A DNA stretch of 64,000 nt from Lentisphaeria bacterium. Its GTDB lineage: Bacteria > Verrucomicrobiota > Lentisphaeria > Victivallales > Victivallaceae. Position 1 is the first letter of the stretch; the number at the start of each line of letters is the position of its first letter. The notes beneath the pieces were generated by a model. It saw nothing but the letters and a program-made list of their open reading frames with translations, was not told where the DNA came from and made no database searches. The position numbers and the translations under genes were made by a program. The stretch covers positions 4,278,001 through 4,342,000 of the forward strand of contig CP091727.1 in the NCBI GenBank assembly GCA_022009855.1. The letters run 5' to 3'. Below are positions 51,404 to 63,524 of this stretch, one piece after another.

Positions 51404-51514
51404 AAGTTAACTTTTCAGAAACATTTATTCTCTTGCTGTTTCTTTGATATTGTAGTATAATATAAAGAGAAGTTCAGATAAAAGCAATCGGCAACATAAA
51501 AATTTTTTTACAAA

Positions 51515-53701
51515 ATGAAACAAATTTCATTCGACAGCTCCGGGAAAAAGTTCCTGCTTCAGACGTCGGACAGTTCGTACGGACTGGGAATCTCTCCTGC
51601 AACCGGCTTCCCGGTCCACCTCCACTTCGGGGAAAAACTGCGTACGCCGGATGAACTGCCCGCCCCGGAGGAGGTGCAGAATCTCCCCCGTATCCGGGAG
51701 ACGCGGCGGCGGCACACTTTTCTGGAGTATCCGGCGTTCCACTCGGCGCACTATACGGAAAGCTGTCTGCTGGCGCTCCATTCCTCCGGCGCCCGGGGGA
51801 CGCGACTTGAATTCGATTCATTCCGGCTGCGGGAAGAAGCGGATTCCGAAACACTGGAACTTCTTCTTGTCGATAGACTTCATCAGCTTTTCGTCACACT
51901 CGTCTACACCGTCTACCCGGATTCGCCCCTGCTCGACCGCCGGGCAGTCATCCGCAACGGCGGCACTGCACCGGTCACGTTGCGACAGGCGTTCTCCGCG
52001 TCGCTCCCCCTCCCTGGAGCGACACACCGTACCGGATCACCCACCTCTACGGGCGCTGGGCGGCGGAAGGGCAGATCGCCCATACCGTTCCGGAGGCGGG
52101 GAAACTGGTTCTGGAGAGCCGCACCGGCCTCTCCGGCCCCTTCGCCATGCCGTTCTTCGCGGCGGATGACGGTTCCGCCACCGAGGGAAACGGCTCCCTC
52201 GTATTCGGCACGCTCCAGTGGAGCGGCAACTGGAAGATCGTCTTCGAGCGGAATGACAGCCTCAACAGCGTCGTCTCCGGCGGAATCAACGATTTCGATT
52301 TTCAGTGGAATCTTCTCCCCCGGCGCCGTATTCGAAACGCCGACGTTCACCTTCGGCTTCACCGGACACGGGTTCGGAGAGATGTTTCGGCAGATTCACC
52401 GCCACATCCGCACCCGCATCGAGCCGGAATGTACCCGCAACCGGGTCATGCCGCTGCTCTGCAACACCTACGGGGCCTTCCGCTCCGGCGAGAAGATGAA
52501 CGCCGCCAACACCGAGCTTGCCATCCGGAAGGCGGCAGAGATCGGCGCCGAACTCTTCGTCTTCGACGCCGGCTGGCAGGAAACGCTCGGCGACTGGATC
52601 GCCCACCGGGAGAAATTTCACGGCACCATCCGGCCCCAGGCGGAACTGGCACACCGGCTCGGCATGAAGTTCGGCGTCTGGGCGGAACTGGAGTCCGCGG
52701 ACCGGGCAAGCTCGATCTTCCGCAACCACCGGGAGTGGTTCATGCAGTATCCCGACCAGTTCCCGGCCGACGACGAACTCGACGACTCCGCTTCGGGCAG
52801 AATGCTGCTCAACCTCACGCTCCCCGAGGTGGAAGAGTACCTCTACCGGGCGCTGGATTCGCTCATCCGGGAAAATGAACTCGATTACTTCAAGCTGGAT
52901 ATGAACCGCCTCTTCACTCATCCCGGCAGCCCTGCCGCTCTGCCGGAGGGAGCGCAGAGTTTCTGCGTGCGGTATGTTCAGGCGCTCTACCGGATCTTCG
53001 AGCGCATCCGGCGGAATTATCCGAACCTGCTGCTGGAGAACTGCGCCTGCGGCAACTTCCCGCTCCGACTGGGGGTTCGACCGCTTCGCCTCCCGGATCA
53101 ACCGCAGCGACAATCAGGAGGGGCTCGACATGCTCAAACTGCACGAAGGGTTCCTCTGCCTCCATCAGACCAAAGCGGCCGGCGGCGGCTGTCACATCAG
53201 CGATCACTATTTCTTCGACTTCAATCAACGGGAGGTGCCGCGCCGTTTTCAGGCATTCGCCGGTATGCTCGGTTCGCTCAGCATCGGTGTGGATCTCACC
53301 CGGGCCGATCCGGAAACCATGGAGTCGCTTCGCCGGTATGGCGCCCTCTACAAGAAACTTCGCCCGACGGTTCAGAACGGCCTCTACTATCGAATCGCCT
53401 CCTGTTACGATCACCCGTACGCCTGTTATGAATTCGTCGCCCCGGACCGCTCCGAAGCGGTGGTTTTCTTTTCGCCCACGGCCTCCAGCTCCAGCAGCGG
53501 CTCCCCGCTTTCCGGCTTCGCGGTCTGGATGACCAGTCCCGCTACACGCCGACCCTCTACGGCGCGCTCGCCGGTGACGGCTGTACTCCGACAGAACTCC
53601 CGGAACGTCTCGGGCGTCAACTTGCCGTCTTCGGTATCGATATGCAGTTACATGGTGATCTGGATTGCCGGATCGTACATCTCAAACGAAAGGATGATTG
53701 A
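51515..53701 (+). CDS. Alpha-galactosidase (GH36-type)
   Basis: N-terminal beta-sandwich, then the barrel: LFVFDAGWQETLGDWIAHRE, LGMKFGVWAELESADRASSI, YFKLDMNRLFTHPGSPAA with the nucleophile Asp (KxDxNR type), LLLENCACGNFPLRLG and RINRSDNQEGLDMLKLHEGF with the acid/base Asp. C-terminal beta domain ends MQLHGDLDCRIVHLKRKDD. About 730 residues, normal for GH36. No signal peptide, so it is probably cytoplasmic. Shifts near 52010, 52310, 53070 and 53490. First gene of a four-gene operon. Confidence 0.88.
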
Positions 53702-53703
53702 AC

Positions 53704-54493
53704 ATGATGCAGCCAAATCGACACGACAACCGGATTTTCACCCTCATTGAACTCCTGATCGTGATCGCGATCATCGCGATTCTGGCCTCGCTGCTGCTGC
53801 CGGCCCTGAACAAGGCCAGAACCCGGGCCCAGAGCATCGCCTGTCTCAACAATCTGAAGAGCATCGGCATGGGATTCAATCTCTACGCCGACAGTTACGC
53901 CGACTACTACCCCTCGATGGGCTACTCCTCCGACCATATCGGCAAATACTGGCACCGCACATTGCTGTTGACCGGCGTGCTGGGAGAAGGGAAAAAGGAG
54001 GCCACACTGCGCGCGAGCGGAACCGCCGATCCCAACGCGATCTCCACACTGCGGCACGGCGTCTTTCTCGATCCCGGCGATGCCGATCCCCGAACCGTCA
54101 GCACTTCGGCGGTCAACGATTTCCTGAGCTACGGAGCGAATCGAGGCATTATTGGAATAGACCGGGAAGGTTATGAACACTATATTCGGCGTAATAATTT
54201 ACTCCCCCGGCCGCCCCTGCGGCAACGGAGAAAGCTGCCGGTACGGCAAAGTTGTCCGCAAAAGCCCCTCGGAGATCATTCTGGTCGGAGAATCGGGAAG
54301 ATCCGCGCAACGCTACCTGTTCACCTTCTGGGATGAAAACAAGCCGCCATTCGGCCCGGATGAACCGCAATTCGGCCTCGCGGTCCGCCATGGTTGGGCC
54401 TGCAACTTCGTTTTTGTCGATGGACGAGCAGCAGCCATCCGGCTTCCGCTCACCAAAAACAGGCTTTCCTTCGAGCATACCGACAAACTTTAA
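53704..54493 (+). CDS. Type II pseudopilin-like secreted protein
   Basis: MMQPNRHDNRI then FTLIELLIVIAIIAILASLL and LPALNKARTRAQSIACLNNL. The C-terminal block FGLAVRHGWACNFVFVDGRA is the DGxA/DGHV-type end. One shift near 54180. About 262 residues. Begins 2 bp after the GH36 stop and ends 10 bp before the next glycoside hydrolase ATG. Confidence 0.85.
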
Positions 54494-54503
54494 GAGGTTG
54501 TGT

Positions 54504-57500
54504 ATGAAAAAATTATTTCTATTTTTCACCCTGAGTTCTTCTCTTTGCCTGTCGGCGACGGAAATTCAGTTCCGCGGCGCCAATCTGACCGATGAACACG
54601 GCACACCGCAGTTTCTCGCCGGAACCGAATACAGCTATGTCGCCGGCGGAAAATCAAACTTTACGGCAAGCTCTGGCGCGGCAAATACCCGGAACGTTAC
54701 CGCTATCTCTACGAGACCAGCCCCTGTCAGGCGTACTTTGAATCCATCGGATTCAACACACTGCACATCACCAGTTTCCCGTTGGTGATCTCCGCGCTCT
54801 TCCCAGACTACACACCGGCGCAGCTGAGCCGGATTTTCGAGTTCTATCAGGAGGGGGCTGATCAAACATAACCTCGGTGCGATTAAAAAGATGTGGGGCA
54901 TTCAGCCTTACCGTGATTTCATGGCGGTCGTGGATTCACTCAAAACCATGCCCTACTATATCGACCTGTACAGCGGAGCTCTGGGCGTACTGACATCGAA
55001 CCGAAAGGCCGCGCTCACTCTGCTGCCGGAAGAGGCACTGGCAGACCCCGGCGCCCACTCCTACTTTTCGATCCGTTACAATCTGGGGCATCCCGCAGGA
55101 CGCGAGGCGGTGAAAAAGGTCTTCCAGCTGGAAATGGAACTCTTCCGCAACGCTGGAGTCCGTCCCTATATGTACAAGATTTTCAACGAACCGAACTACC
55201 GCAATTTCTCGCCGCACAATGTGAAACACCTCTCCGCCTGGCTGAAGGAGAAATTCGGTACGGTTGAAGCGATGAACCGGGCGTGGAACAGCACCTACCC
55301 ATCGTTCAGCGCCCCCTCCCCGCTCCCGAAATCGCCGCAGTACCACTTCGGCGCGGCGATTGAATACGCCAAACTGCAGGAGAAACAGCTGGTGGATCTC
55401 GCCGTCGAACTGCGACAACTCGTCCGCTCGATCGACCGGAAACCGGTCATTCTCCAGCTGCTCGGCGGCGAACACGCCATGAGCATCGCGCACGGCTGCA
55501 ATATCTTTGAACTGCAGTCACGCATGGATGCCATCACCCCCGGCACCGGAAATTTCTGCTTCGATGCCGCCGAAGATTACAATGCGGCCACCCCGTTCCG
55601 GGAGACGCTCGCCGTTTCCCGGAATCTCAAAATTGCCCTGCTCCGCCACGCCCTCTACTACCCGCTGGCGAAGGACAAGGTCTACCTCAACACCGAAGCG
55701 TACATCGCGGAAAACAAGGCGGATAACTTTCAGGCGGTTCTCTGGCGGGAACTCGCCCTCGGCCGACAGCAAGTGCTCTTCTGGAGCTGGTTCGGCATGG
55801 AGCCGCCGGGGAAACGGATGCCGAAATTCGCCCTGCTCAACCCCGGGGTGCAGCAGCCACAGGAGCTGGAGGCGATTCCGCGCTTCCGCAAAGCACTCGA
55901 GCCGATCTCAGACCTCTTTCTCGACCGGAAAAACAAACTCTTCGCGCCGCAGGTCGCTTTTCTCTACTCCTATCCGACGCTGCGGGTCACCGGAATCACC
56001 GGAAATCAGGCCCCCTGTCTCTTCGCCACACTGCCGTTCCTCGCCGCGCTCCACTTCCGTCACGTCGACTTTGCCGGCGTCTTCGAGGAGAATCTGGCGG
56101 CGGAGCTGGATCGCTACAAAATTCTGATTCTCGGCGACGTCACCCACATCAGCGAGGAAACCCACAAGCAACTGAAACAGTATCTTGACAAGGGCGGTAT
56201 CCTCGTCGCCATGGGCGGAGAGTTCCGGCTAAGCGAATACGGAGTCCCCTTTGCCGATCCCCTGATCGATTTCCGGCGCACTCCGCTCCGGGAGATGTAC
56301 GGCAGGATTCCGGAGTTCGACATCCCCGCCTCGCTCAAATGGAAGATTTCCACCGCTCCCGGCTGGGAGGTGCGCGGCACATTGAACGGTGCTCCGGCCG
56401 TTCTGCGAAAGCGGTTCGGCAAGGGGAACTGTGGTTCCTCAACGCCGACATCGGCGACTATGCGCTCACCGCGGTTCTCGACCCGCTGCTGAAACAGTGC
56501 GACATCCGGCCTTACGCCACAGTGCTCAAACCGGATCAGGAGGAACCGATGCCCAACATCGAAGTGTTCCCCCTTCCGCAAGCGGACCGCGCACGGGGAG
56601 TTGAACGGCTATCTGCTCTTCAATCAGAACCGGGAAAGCTGCTGTTTCCGCATCGCGGCGCCGGGAATCCAAGACACGGTGTTCGAACCGGTTTCCGGAG
56701 AACTTTACCCTGTTGAAAACGGTTTTGTGACCGTTCGGCTGAGCAATCGCGAATGCCGTGTGCTGGTCGCCGGCGACAAGGCGAAGTGGGATGAAACGCT
56801 TCCCCGCGCCGACGGAGAAGTCCCCGGAACAGCTCCGCAAAGAGACGGAACAACTCGTCCGGAAAGAGCGTCTGCGGGCGCCGTTCCGCAAATCGTTTCC
56901 GCTCGACCTGAAGGCGGTGGCGAACTCCGGCTTCGACAACGCCCAGAAGTGGGCGACCGACTCCGCGCTCGTCGACTCGAACCATCGTTATCTGAGCAAC
57001 GTGCCGTTCCACACGCAGCGGTTCGGCGACATCTTCTTCGACATCATCCGATTCGACTTCAACGACAACCGCAGCTGCCTCGCCCTGCGTTCGAAACGCA
57101 ATCCGGAATATCCGGCCCAGGTGACCGTTCCGGTCGGTCGGAAATGCGGCGACTTCGCCATCCTGCAGACCTGTGTCGGCGGCAAACCGGGCGATGCGGT
57201 TCTCAAATACCGCATCCGCTATGCCGACGGCACGGTTCAGGAGAAAACCGCCGTCAAAGGGGTGGAGATCGGTGACTGGAAGATCGACGCCAATCCCGCC
57301 GCGCTGCGGAAAACCGCTGTATGGAGCGATGAGGAACGTTATGGATTCTTCCTCTACGAACTGCCGAATCCATTCCCGTCAAAAACCGTTGCCGCGCTGG
57401 AACTTCTCTCCTGTGAAGGAGACGGGACCGCGGTGATCTGCGCCATCTCCGCGCTGGAGACGATCTTCACCCGGGAGTATGCGCACGCGGTGCCGTTCAA

Positions 57501-57943
57501 GGAGCTGTTTCCGGTCCTGAAGCAGCCGAAGCCGGACGAACGGAACGGCTGGTTCGGTGACGAATTCCGCTCCGACCGGAACTACGTGGAGTTCGCCACG
57601 CAGGACGGAAAACCGCATCCATTGTTCGATACGCCGGAGAAGATCGACCGGGCGGTGTTGCGCGGCTCGGTCCGGCTGGACCGGGACGCCACCGGGAAAA
57701 AGCACAATCTAAGCTGGCTCTCCATGGTCTTCCCCCGGCTCCCATGCGAAACTCTATATGCACTCTCTGGGAATCATCAGCAACTGCACCGCCAACCGCG
57801 ACGGCGACCACTGGATGGAATTCGAAATTCCGCTCAAGGAGCTGCGCGGCAAGGATGTTTCCGCGCTCACCGGATTCGTCCTCTTCCCCGGTCGCCAGAC
57901 CGAAGTGGTCAAGCACTTCCGCAACCTCCGGCTGGAGTACTGA
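54504..57943 (+). CDS. Secreted clan GH-A glycoside hydrolase (GH42-like beta-galactosidase)
   Basis: MKKLFLFFTLSSSLCLSATE is a signal peptide. Barrel features: PYMYKIFNEPNYRNFSPHNV (Asn-Glu acid/base), LSAWLKEKFGTVEAMNRAWN (a GH42-like helix), KVYLNTEAYIAENKADNFQA (probable nucleophile Glu). A trimerisation-like domain follows (FAGVFEENLAAELDRYKILI, HKQLKQYLDKGGILVAMGGE), then two or three beta domains to VVKHFRNLRLEY. About 1145 residues. Shifts near 54660, 54850, 56425, 56590, 56810 and 57740. With GH36 upstream, a galactose-containing glycan is the likely target. Confidence 0.8.
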
Positions 57944-57945
57944 CG

Positions 57946-60046
57946 ATGAACCAGAGGCAACCACAAAAAAACAAAATGAAACTCTCGATACTCTGTTTCT
58001 GCTTCTGCGGGCTCGTATCCGTCACCCGGGGCCGAATACGGGAAACCGATTCCGTTGAAACGGATTCCCGGCGTGACCGAGGGGGCGATGGCCGCGGAAC
58101 TGTACCGGAACACCCTCTATGTGGCGGGTTCGCGGGGAACCCTGTTCGCGTTTGACGTTTCCCGGCCAGCGGAACCGAAGCCGATTTCAAAGCTCCGGGT
58201 TCTGAAAAGTTCCCGCCAGCTGGCGATCCGGAATGGAATTGCCGCGGTCACCGGCCGCCAGCACGGAATCGCGTTTGTGGATGTCCGCAATCCCGCCCGT
58301 CCGGAACTTTTTAAGCCGCTATCATTCCGTCGAACTGGCAACCGGCATCGACCTGACGCCGAAATACGCCTATGTCAGCAATCGCGTTTACGGTGTGGGA
58401 GACGGTCGATCTCTCCGATCCGCGCCGCCCCCGTCATCTCGGCAATCTGCTGACCCGCGAGGCGCAGTCGGTCAAAGCCTACGGCAATCGGGTGTTCATC
58501 GGCGACTGGGCGGCGGGCAAAATTCTGATTGCGGACGCGTCGAACCCGGCACACCTGATTCCACAGGGAACATTGCAGCTGGATGGTTACGGCGACGGTC
58601 TGGATGTGCGCGGCACTCTCGTTTTCGCCTCGACCGGGCATCATCGCAAATCCGGTCCGGCGAAGGATCGACCGGGCAACGGGCACGGCCTCGAAGTGTG
58701 GGATGTCAAAGATCCGCTTCACCCCTCGCGGCTCTCCCGTTTTTCCTTTCCCCCGTTTCTACAATCTCGGCAACGACTACTGGAGCGTGCGGGTTTCCGG
58801 GGATTACGCGTTCTGCGCCGACACCCACAACGGCTTTTTCGTTCTGAACATCGCCGATCCGGCAAAACCGTTCTGCATCGGCCATGCCAGACTGGAAGAG
58901 GTCCTCGAGCCGAAGCGGTACGATGCCCACGGCAAGCAGCTGCCCGACTCCCGTCTGGCGGACGCGGTGAGCAGTCTGGCCGTCGGGAACGGCGTCGTCT
59001 ATCGACCGGAATCAAGACGGGCCTCTATCTCGCGGAACTGCCGGGCATCGCCGTCCCGCGGCAGGAAGAGGCGGTTCCGGAGACAAAGGCGGTTCCGGAG
59101 AAACTTCCGGAACCGAAGGGATTCGCCGGTTTTCGTCCGGCGGGAATGGTCCGCGCGGCGGCCGTTTCCGGCGCTGTCGCCTTTCTGGCAGCTTCAGACG
59201 ACGGCATTCACAGTGTTCGGCTCGGTGAACGGGAAATCACCCCGTTGCAACACTATCCGCAACGCTTCGCCTTCGACGCAAAGGTCCGCGGCAACACCTT
59301 GTATGTGGCGGAAGATCTTGATGGACTCGGCGTTTACGAAATTCAAGACAACGGCGTTCTCAAGCGGAAGGCAGCCGTTCCCATGCCGTGGAACCGGAGC
59401 TGTCAGCAGGTCTGGGCGCCGAAAGGAAGCGATCTGGTCATCGTATCGGACCACGGCGGATCGATTTTCTTTCTGGATGTTTCCAACCCGCAAAAAGGCG
59501 AAGGAGGTGTTTCGGCACAATCAGGTCGGGATCATCTATTCCGATCTCATGACCCAGCAGCTGATCGGAGGACGTTATCTCTTTTTCAACTGGCATCACA
59601 GCGGCTACGCCTGGTACGATCTCTCGGGAGAAAAACCGGTCCCGGCAAACTGGAAACGGTTCCGCTTCGCCTCGCATCTGGACGGCGCGGCAAGTCTGGG
59701 GACGCGCTGTCTCGCGGTCGCGAACGGCGGATACTATCTGCTGGAAGCCAATCAGGGCGGCCTCCCCGCCGACTGGCAACGGGTCAGTCTGCCGGGCGTG
59801 AAACTCGGCGGCATCCCTTCGGTGGATGGCGACACGCTGGTCCTCTCCAGTCGTCGGACGGGAGAGATCACGGTTCTGGACATCCGCGACCCGCTCCGGC
59901 CGCGACTGGACAAAGAGCGTTCGCTGACGGTTCCGGGGCTCCCCGGGACGGTGAGCTTCTTCCGGCACCGGATGGTGATTCCGGCCGGATACGCGGGGCT
60001 ATATCTGGAACAGAGCCGGGAGAATCGGGAAACTGTCTCCCGATAG
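57946..60046 (+). CDS. Secreted LVIVD-repeat beta-propeller protein
   Basis: Repaired MKLSILCFCFCGLVSVT is a signal peptide (M at 57976; 57946 is the upstream ATG). Repeats of about 45 residues such as TVDLSDPRRPRHLGNLLTRE, EVWDVKDPLHPSRLSRFSFP, VLNIADPAKPFCIGHARLEE and TVLDIRDPLRPRLDKERSLT match LVIVD propeller blades. About 700 residues. At least six shifts. Two bases after the GH42-like stop, so it belongs to that operon. Propellers of this type bind ligands or proteins; no catalytic motif is evident. Confidence 0.8.
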
Positions 60047-60067
60047 ATTCCCGGCGCGTTCCTCGTA

Positions 60068-62231
60068 TCACCGCGCGATCCGGTGCACGCCGGGGGGAGT
60101 GTGCGGCGAAGCGGCTCCCGCTCCCGGCAGTTCCAGCTCCGCAGTCGTCCCTTCCGGCACCAGCAGCCGCAGTTCCGAACCGTTGAGCGCCAGGGCGATC
60201 TCGCCGTGAGGAGTCGGCACCACCGCCTCCACCTCCGCCAGCTCCACCGGATTCGGCGCCACCCGGAAGCGGCGGAATCCCGGCTCCAGCGGCTTGATTC
60301 CGGCGATCTCCGCCGGCAGCAGCGCACACGGTCCGGCGGTCCAGCCGTGGCAGAAGCTGACGTACAGCGCCCGGGCCCGCGGATCGGTTACGACCGGATA
60401 ACTCCCCGGCGAAGCGTAGAACCCCTCATAGAGCGTGTCCGCACCGGTATCGAGCAGAGCGCCCCATTCCCGGCGGATCAGGTCAAGCGCCTCCCCGGCC
60501 TCTCCCGGGCGAAGAGAAGTTCCAGAAGTTCATAGAGACTGGTGGAGGAACGTCGCAAGCCCGGTTCCTCGAAGATCGATGTTTCGCGCATCAGCTTCTC
60601 CACCGCCACTTCCGTCCGTTCGACGAGAGCCCGGTAATGGAGAATCCGCTCCGGCTCATCTGCAAGGAGCGCCACCTCAAGCGCGGTCCGAAGTGCCCGA
60701 AGATAGATCCAGTTCAAGTAAGGAGACCGGCCAACCGCCTTGTTCAGCACGATCATCCAGCTCGGCATGGGGTTCTCAGGAATGTCGATCAATCCGTCTT
60801 CTCCGGCCCGTGCGGAGAGCCACTCCACCGCGGCGAAGAGATTCTGCCGCAGCCGCAGAAGAAATGCGTCATCCCCGGTGAACAGCCGGTAGTCGTGAAA
60901 CGCGATCACCCACCAGGCGACGTAATCCCACAGGATGGAAGAGCCCTCCCCCATCGCCGACGGAATCGCGCCGTCGGCGTACTGCACCGAGGCGATCTCC
61001 TCCCAGCAGAAGCGGAAAAGCTCCTGATCGCCGAAGAGATAGTAGTTGTAAAGCGCCTCCGCCCGGGTGTCCCCCACCCAGAGAAAACGGTCGCGCTTGA
61101 CACCGTCGAGATAGTACTCCTGCATGCAGAGGTGAAGGGTCTTCCGCCCCGCCTCCCAGATCCGGTTGAGCAGCGGGTCGGAACAGTGGAAGTAGCCGCG
61201 GTACGACACCGGATAGAGGCTGGCGCGCACGGAGAATTCGGAGAGCTCCGCACCCTGCGGCGTGTCGAAGAGTTCGATCCGGACGAAGCGGAATCCCACC
61301 CGCTGCCGACTCTCATACTCCTGCACGCCCGCGCCGAGCATGACCTCCTCAATCAGCATCCGGTGGAGCAGCTGATCCCGGGCCGGTTCGGCGAGACACT
61401 CCGCAAGGCTCTCTCCGTAGCGGATTCGGAGCCGGGCCCCCTTCGGCGACGCACAGCGGAACCGCAGAAACCCGACCGTCTCCGCCCCGAAGTCGAGCAG
61501 GAAGAACGGCCCCTCATACCGGCCGGAGCACTCCAGCTGAAACACGCCTTCCGCACCGGCGGCGACACCTTCCGCCTGAGGATAGGCAACCACGTGCGCA
61601 AGCGGCGCGGGCCGGTCATTCCAGCTGTGCCGATAGCCGTCACCGACGATACCGGCCAGCTCCGGCGGCGCCTCCTCCGCAGGATTCCGCATCCGGAAGA
61701 ACGGCGAATCGACCGCTTTCGGAATCTCTCCGACGAAAAACGGTGAACCTTGCAGACAGGGGATCACCCGTTCCGGATGATCCCCGGCATGCCCCGCCAC
61801 TGCGGCAATCCCGCATGCCGGAGCGGCACAATCCGTGCCCCGGACCAGCCGCGGTCGTCAAACTCCGGCAGAATCCACCCCCACTTCTCACAATCCGACG
61901 CCCGCCAGTTCCCGTCGGAAACCAGATTGACCACGCCGTCGCAGCAGAGTTCCAGAGAACACCCCCGGTGTCCGGAGTGGTTGACGACGTGGACCGCCGC
62001 CAGATTCTCCCCGGCACGCAGAAACGGCGTAACCTCGTAATCGCGGGTGTTGTTCCACTCATCGACCACCGCGACCAGCCGCCCGTTGAGAAAGAGCTCG
62101 TATCCGGTATCGGAAAAAATCCGCAGCACAGCGCGGCGCGGCCTTTCAGTCAGCTGGAAGCGGCGCCGCAGAAACGCCTCCTTCGCTATGCGTCCCCAGA
62201 TCGGTTGAACGGAAATCATCGACATTGCCAT
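60068..62231 (-). CDS. GH78-like alpha-L-rhamnosidase
   Basis: N-terminal beta domain (FLRRRFQLTERPRRAVLRIF SDTGYELFLNG) typical of GH78 family accessory modules, then FLLDFGAETVGFLRF and the six-hairpin catalytic domain with YYLDGVKRDRFLWVGDTRAE, the DGxxxRDRxxWxGD acid/base signature, and SSILWDYVAWWVIAFHDYRL. C-terminal region VSFCHGWTAGPCALLPAEIA matches the HGWSxGP motif. About 720 residues. Shifts near 61790 and 60490. No signal peptide. Start 62231 overlaps the LacI gene end by 16 bp, so the two are coupled. Confidence 0.87.
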
Positions 62232-63249
62232 GTGACTGCCCCCTGTCCCAGTGTTTGAAAAAAAGGATCGTTGTTCATCGCTTCCCGGACCGCCGTTCGC
62301 TCCTCCGGCACGAGAAAACGAACCGGAGCAAGCAAATCGCGCGTTGCTCCGCCGGGATCGCCCATCACCTCAAGAAGAGCTTCCGCCAGAAGCTCGACAT
62401 ACGCCCGAAATCCCGGTACGATCGATCCATCCGATCGGGCAAGCGGCATAAACGGCAGACTCCAGGAGTCGATCCAGAGCGGGGAACCGCCCAGCTGTTC
62501 CCGGAGAGATCCGCCGTCGATTCCGGCAAACGAGATCAGCGCATCCGGCTGAAAATGCCGCAGTTCGGCGACGATCCCCGTCACCGGCCGCAACGCCGTT
62601 CCACAGCGGAACGAGCGAAACCGCATCCCCGCGGCCTCCCACTCCGGCACCGACAGAAACTCCCGTTCGCCGTAACCGCCGGAATCGGTGAGCAGCGCGA
62701 CCCGCTTTACGCCGCGCCCGGCAAGGTAGTGTGCCGTCTGCGTCAAAGCCCCCCGAGATCATATCGGACACAGTGAAACGGATGGTCCGGATGGTATTCC
62801 GCGAGGAATACCGGACAGGCGGCGGCACAGCGCCGCAACGGTTCTTCAACATATTCCGGATGAAGCGTGTAGACCAGTGCGTCGACATCGAGCTGCATCA
62901 TGGATTCGAGAAGTTCCCGTTCCCGCTCCGGTTCATACCGGGTGATGCCGAGAATGACGCGATATCCGGCATCCTCGAGCCGCGTCATCAGAGATTCCGC
63001 AAAACAGGAGGCGACCGGTCCGGAAATCCGCCCCAGAATCACGCCGACGATATGGCTTCTGCCACCCCGCAGCAGCTGTGCCGCCCGGTTCGGACGGTAT
63101 CCGAGCGAACGGATTGCCTCGTCGATCCGCTGTTTCGTCTCTTCCGAAATCCACACCTTCGGATTCCGGTTGAGATACATCGAAACCAGCGACCGGGAAA
63201 CTCCCGCGCGCTCCGCCACATCCCGCGCCGTCACTTTGCGAATCGACAT
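62216..63249 (-). CDS. LacI-family transcriptional regulator
   Basis: MSIRKVTARDVAERAGVSRS LVSMYLNRNPKVWISEETKQ with the hinge LGYRPNRAAQLLRGGRSHIV; the periplasmic-binding fold follows with FPALISFAG-like DALISFAGIDGGSL. About 344 residues. One shift near 62750. Start 63249 (AAGGAGGCGTGC before the ATG). It lies directly upstream of and overlaps the rhamnosidase gene, so it probably regulates rhamnoside use. The hinge helix reads RAAQLLRG. Confidence 0.88.
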
Positions 63250-63379
63250 GCACGCCTCCTTATATGTCACGTGTCATATTAATGATACACCACCTTCTTC
63301 AAAAATCAAATCCGTTGCGATGGAATCCGGAATTTTTTCTGTCGATCCAGCAGAAAACAGTCGCTTGAGAAAAATTAAA

Positions 63380-63393
63380 ATGTAATATTACAT
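63380..63393. promoter_or_regulatory. Perfect palindrome, candidate LacI operator
   Basis: ATGTAATATTACAT, a 14-bp perfect inverted repeat in the AT-rich 275-bp gap between two divergent lacI-type genes. Which regulator binds cannot be told. Confidence 0.5.
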
Positions 63394-63465
63394 AAACATA
63401 AACGATATTTTCACGTTGAAAAATAACAATATCAAAGTATTTTTTACATTTTTTATCATCTGCTG

Positions 63466-63494
63466 TTGACATTGAGGATCCTCTGTGGTAAAAT
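63466..63494 (+). promoter_or_regulatory. Promoter of the second lacI gene with spacer palindrome
   Basis: TTGACA (63466-63471), 17-bp spacer, TAAAAT (63489-63494). The spacer holds the 10-bp palindrome GAGGATCCTC (63474-63483), suited to autorepression. Confidence 0.6.
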
Positions 63495-63524
63495 TAATAT
63501 GGAAAAAATTAAGGAGGTGAAATC

